Shown here: piece after piece, positions 61,977 through 64,000 of the stretch
How the letters are laid out: every line of letters begins with the position of its first letter
Numbering within the stretch: position 1 is the stretch's first letter
Assembly (NCBI GenBank): GCA_033980235.1
Contig: CM067062.1
Span: 18,506,301 to 18,570,300, forward strand
Origin: Diadema setosum
Taxonomy: Eukaryota; Echinodermata; Echinoidea; Diadematoida; Diadematidae
Reading direction: 5' to 3'
DNA length: 64,000 nucleotides
The notes under the pieces: generated by a model
The model's input: only the letters and a program-made list of their open reading frames with translations
Told to the model about the DNA's origin: nothing
Databases searched by the model: none
Translations under genes and position numbers: made by a program

Positions 61977-64000
61977 GTCAGGCCTTAAAACGACTACCAT
62001 GCTCTTGACTAGGAAGATCCCTAATTCCCTTCTCATTAGCCTTTCCACTGGAGCAAGCAATATGATCGTCTTCAGAGAAAAATTAAATCCCTGGATTTTT
62101 TTTGGGGGGGGGGCACGGGGGGCTCATATAGATTTAGATGTGTATTGGCCATCAAAGACTAGTCTTGAATCAGGAATAGTGTAAACTATGTCTAGGTATC
62201 TTTCCTAATGTACAGCAAATAAAGAAATAGGTCATTGAATTGGACCTCACTTTTTCCGTGACTTTTGTTGGACTTCATAAATTTTCTCATGGCAAATGTA
62301 CTAGCAGTCCAAACAATTTAATTTCTCTGTTTTTTGATCACTGTTGTTGTTTTTTTTTGAAAAATTCAGAGGTACATTAGCAGAAAACATTTAATAAGGA
62401 TAAAACTTGCATCGTCAGTTATGATGGTGTTTGGTGGATTTTGTACCACACTTTAATTGAGAGATATGAATAATGTGTCAAGGAAGGAAATTCAAGTTAA
62501 TCTCTTTATACTTTTACAGAATAGCTTGTCAGGAAGAAATGTACAAATAGATGGGGCTTGATTTTTGCTGGAGTGCATACTGAGATTATTTTATCTTGTG
62601 TCAGTAGATGTAAATTTTTTTTCTAATCATGTCATAAATATTATTATAAAATTTAGCATTCATAACTTCTCACCTTTTTAATCTACGACCTGTTACAGGA
62701 TTTATAGAATTATTATAGAAGGTTCTCAGAGCATAGTACTAGAGTGTAAAGAAAATAACTAGAATTGAGTGCAGTTGTGTCTTTACCTGCCACTGGTGGA
62801 ACCATAGACTCTGTGGGTTTCCATTTCACGAAGTGTTATGCCAATCAAAACAAATTTTTGTTTCCCTTTTGGCAATGATCTTATCATGTTTGTCTTTTAC
62901 ACCACTTGTGCAGTCGGTTGAGGATTTGTTTGGAAGAAAAGTCAAAGTGTAAGGAAACCTTCTTCACTGGGATATTGTAAATAACTTGTCGTCAGATTCT
63001 CTCCATGATAATGAAAGCCATTCCTGGTATCATCATGATGAATGGTGTAATTTAGATGAGCTTGCATATTTATTTCTTTTTTTACACTGTGGCCTTGCCA
63101 CCCCACCTACACAGTCAATATGTGTAGAAGCATGTCAGCGAGAGAAAAGAGAAGAAACCTCATTAGGGTGTTGGATAGAATGTTGCCTTCAATTTGCATT
63201 CATGAAACTAAGAAACATATCTAATTCAATTCCATTTGATAATCTTGTGAAGATGAGTTTTCACACATTTTTTTTTTTTCTGACCTTGTCCCACCACATG
63301 ATGGTAGAAACTTCACAGGGGGAGTGATAGTGTAGTATATTGGAAAACTGCCCCCTTTGGATATTTGATAGAATATTGCCTTCACTTCCCCTCTAAAAAT
63401 ATCAAAGCCATTATTGATATCATGACTGTTATATGACACATGGGGTGAGTGAGGGGGTCATTAGAATCAGCATCAGGATGACACACCCATATTAACCCGT
63501 TGAGGACAAGTCTTTAGTATACTCGGGCACGTGTCTATGGGAAATGCTCGTTAAAGTAAAAATCAGCCTCTCCTCAATGGGTTGAACACTCCATAGCATG
63601 CCAGACAGACAGGATCACAAACTGTGCCTGCATACAGAGGATCTACCGATGTCCCCCAAAAAAATTAGAATCAGACTTTCTGCAATAATAACTTTAAAGT
63701 AGTGAATCAGTCAAAATGCAATTTCAAAGAGTAAAACTACTAGTATAACTTGTTACGTACATCTTACAGAAATACCCATTTGATTTGCTTCAGCGGTCAC
63801 AGAGATATTGGGATTTTTGTAGAGCATGTCAGGAATCCCTTCCCTCCTAGTTTTGTCTATTGTGCTTACACCATACAAAATGCCAAGCGCATCCATAAGT
63901 GCTGAACTTGGAAGAACGGACCCATGACATACTTTACAACAATCCACATTTCTCTGTGACCACTGAACCAAATTGAATGGGGTTTTCTACAAGGTGTAGG
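61977..64000. other. intron downstream of exon M, running off the window
   Basis: No further SGSM exon recognised: a phase-2 acceptor leading into TBC sequence was sought and not found. Holds a G10 run (62104-62113) and a TTAA mini-element (63492-63585). Confidence 0.75.
63492..63585. mobile_element. TTAA-type mini-element, copy 8
   Basis: TTAACCCGTTGAGGACAAGT to CCTCTCCTCAATGGGTTGAA, with TTTAGTATACTCGGG. The right TTAA has decayed to TTGA. Confidence 0.7.

Overview
The window is a piece of a metazoan genome: AT-rich, almost entirely non-coding, and full of interspersed and simple repeats. It carries one multi-exon gene on the plus strand. Thirteen exons between 3039 and 61976 join, with every splice phase compatible, into about 690 codons of a small G protein signaling modulator of the SGSM1/SGSM2 (RUTBC) type. 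These proteins combine an N-terminal RUN domain, a Rab-binding PH-like region and a TBC (Rab GTPase-activating) domain. The gene is cut at both window edges. The start codon and the beginning of the RUN domain are not found here and presumably lie before position 1. The catalytic part of the TBC domain and the 3' end lie beyond 64000.

The single ancestral-looking SGSM1/2 gene, the large introns (0.7 to 15.7 kb) and the repeat families suggest a marine invertebrate. An echinoderm or hemichordate-like deuterostome is my best guess from repeat flavour, and a mollusc or cephalochordate cannot be excluded. The repeats include TTAA-ended mini-elements, an element starting TACTGTAAAAGTGG, and an element with the motif AGCTCACCTGAGCC. 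No second protein gene was recognised on either strand.

Layout: 1-3038 is the upstream intron or 5' flank. Exons A-D (3039-16433) encode most of the RUN domain. Exons E-H (18246-49018) encode the Rab-binding region, interrupted by introns of 12.1 and 15.7 kb. Exon I (52157-52379) is a Ser/Pro-rich linker. Exons J-L (55580-58646) encode the run-in and first part of the TBC domain. Exon M (61823-61976) is an acidic segment of the insertion that splits the TBC domain in this family.

The introns hold most of the unusual material. A 45-nt in-frame candidate microexon (36942-36986) would insert 15 basic residues between exons F and G. A family of about 93-bp TTAA-bounded elements shares the internal palindrome CCCGAGTATACTCGGG. 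Several larger terminal-inverted-repeat elements occur, some with plausible target-site duplications. There is also a fold-back of about 490 bp, a degenerate telomere-repeat element with inverted ends, a GC-rich island ending in poly(A), and several perfect hairpins. All identifications are from reading the sequence and from remembered family features; no database search was possible.
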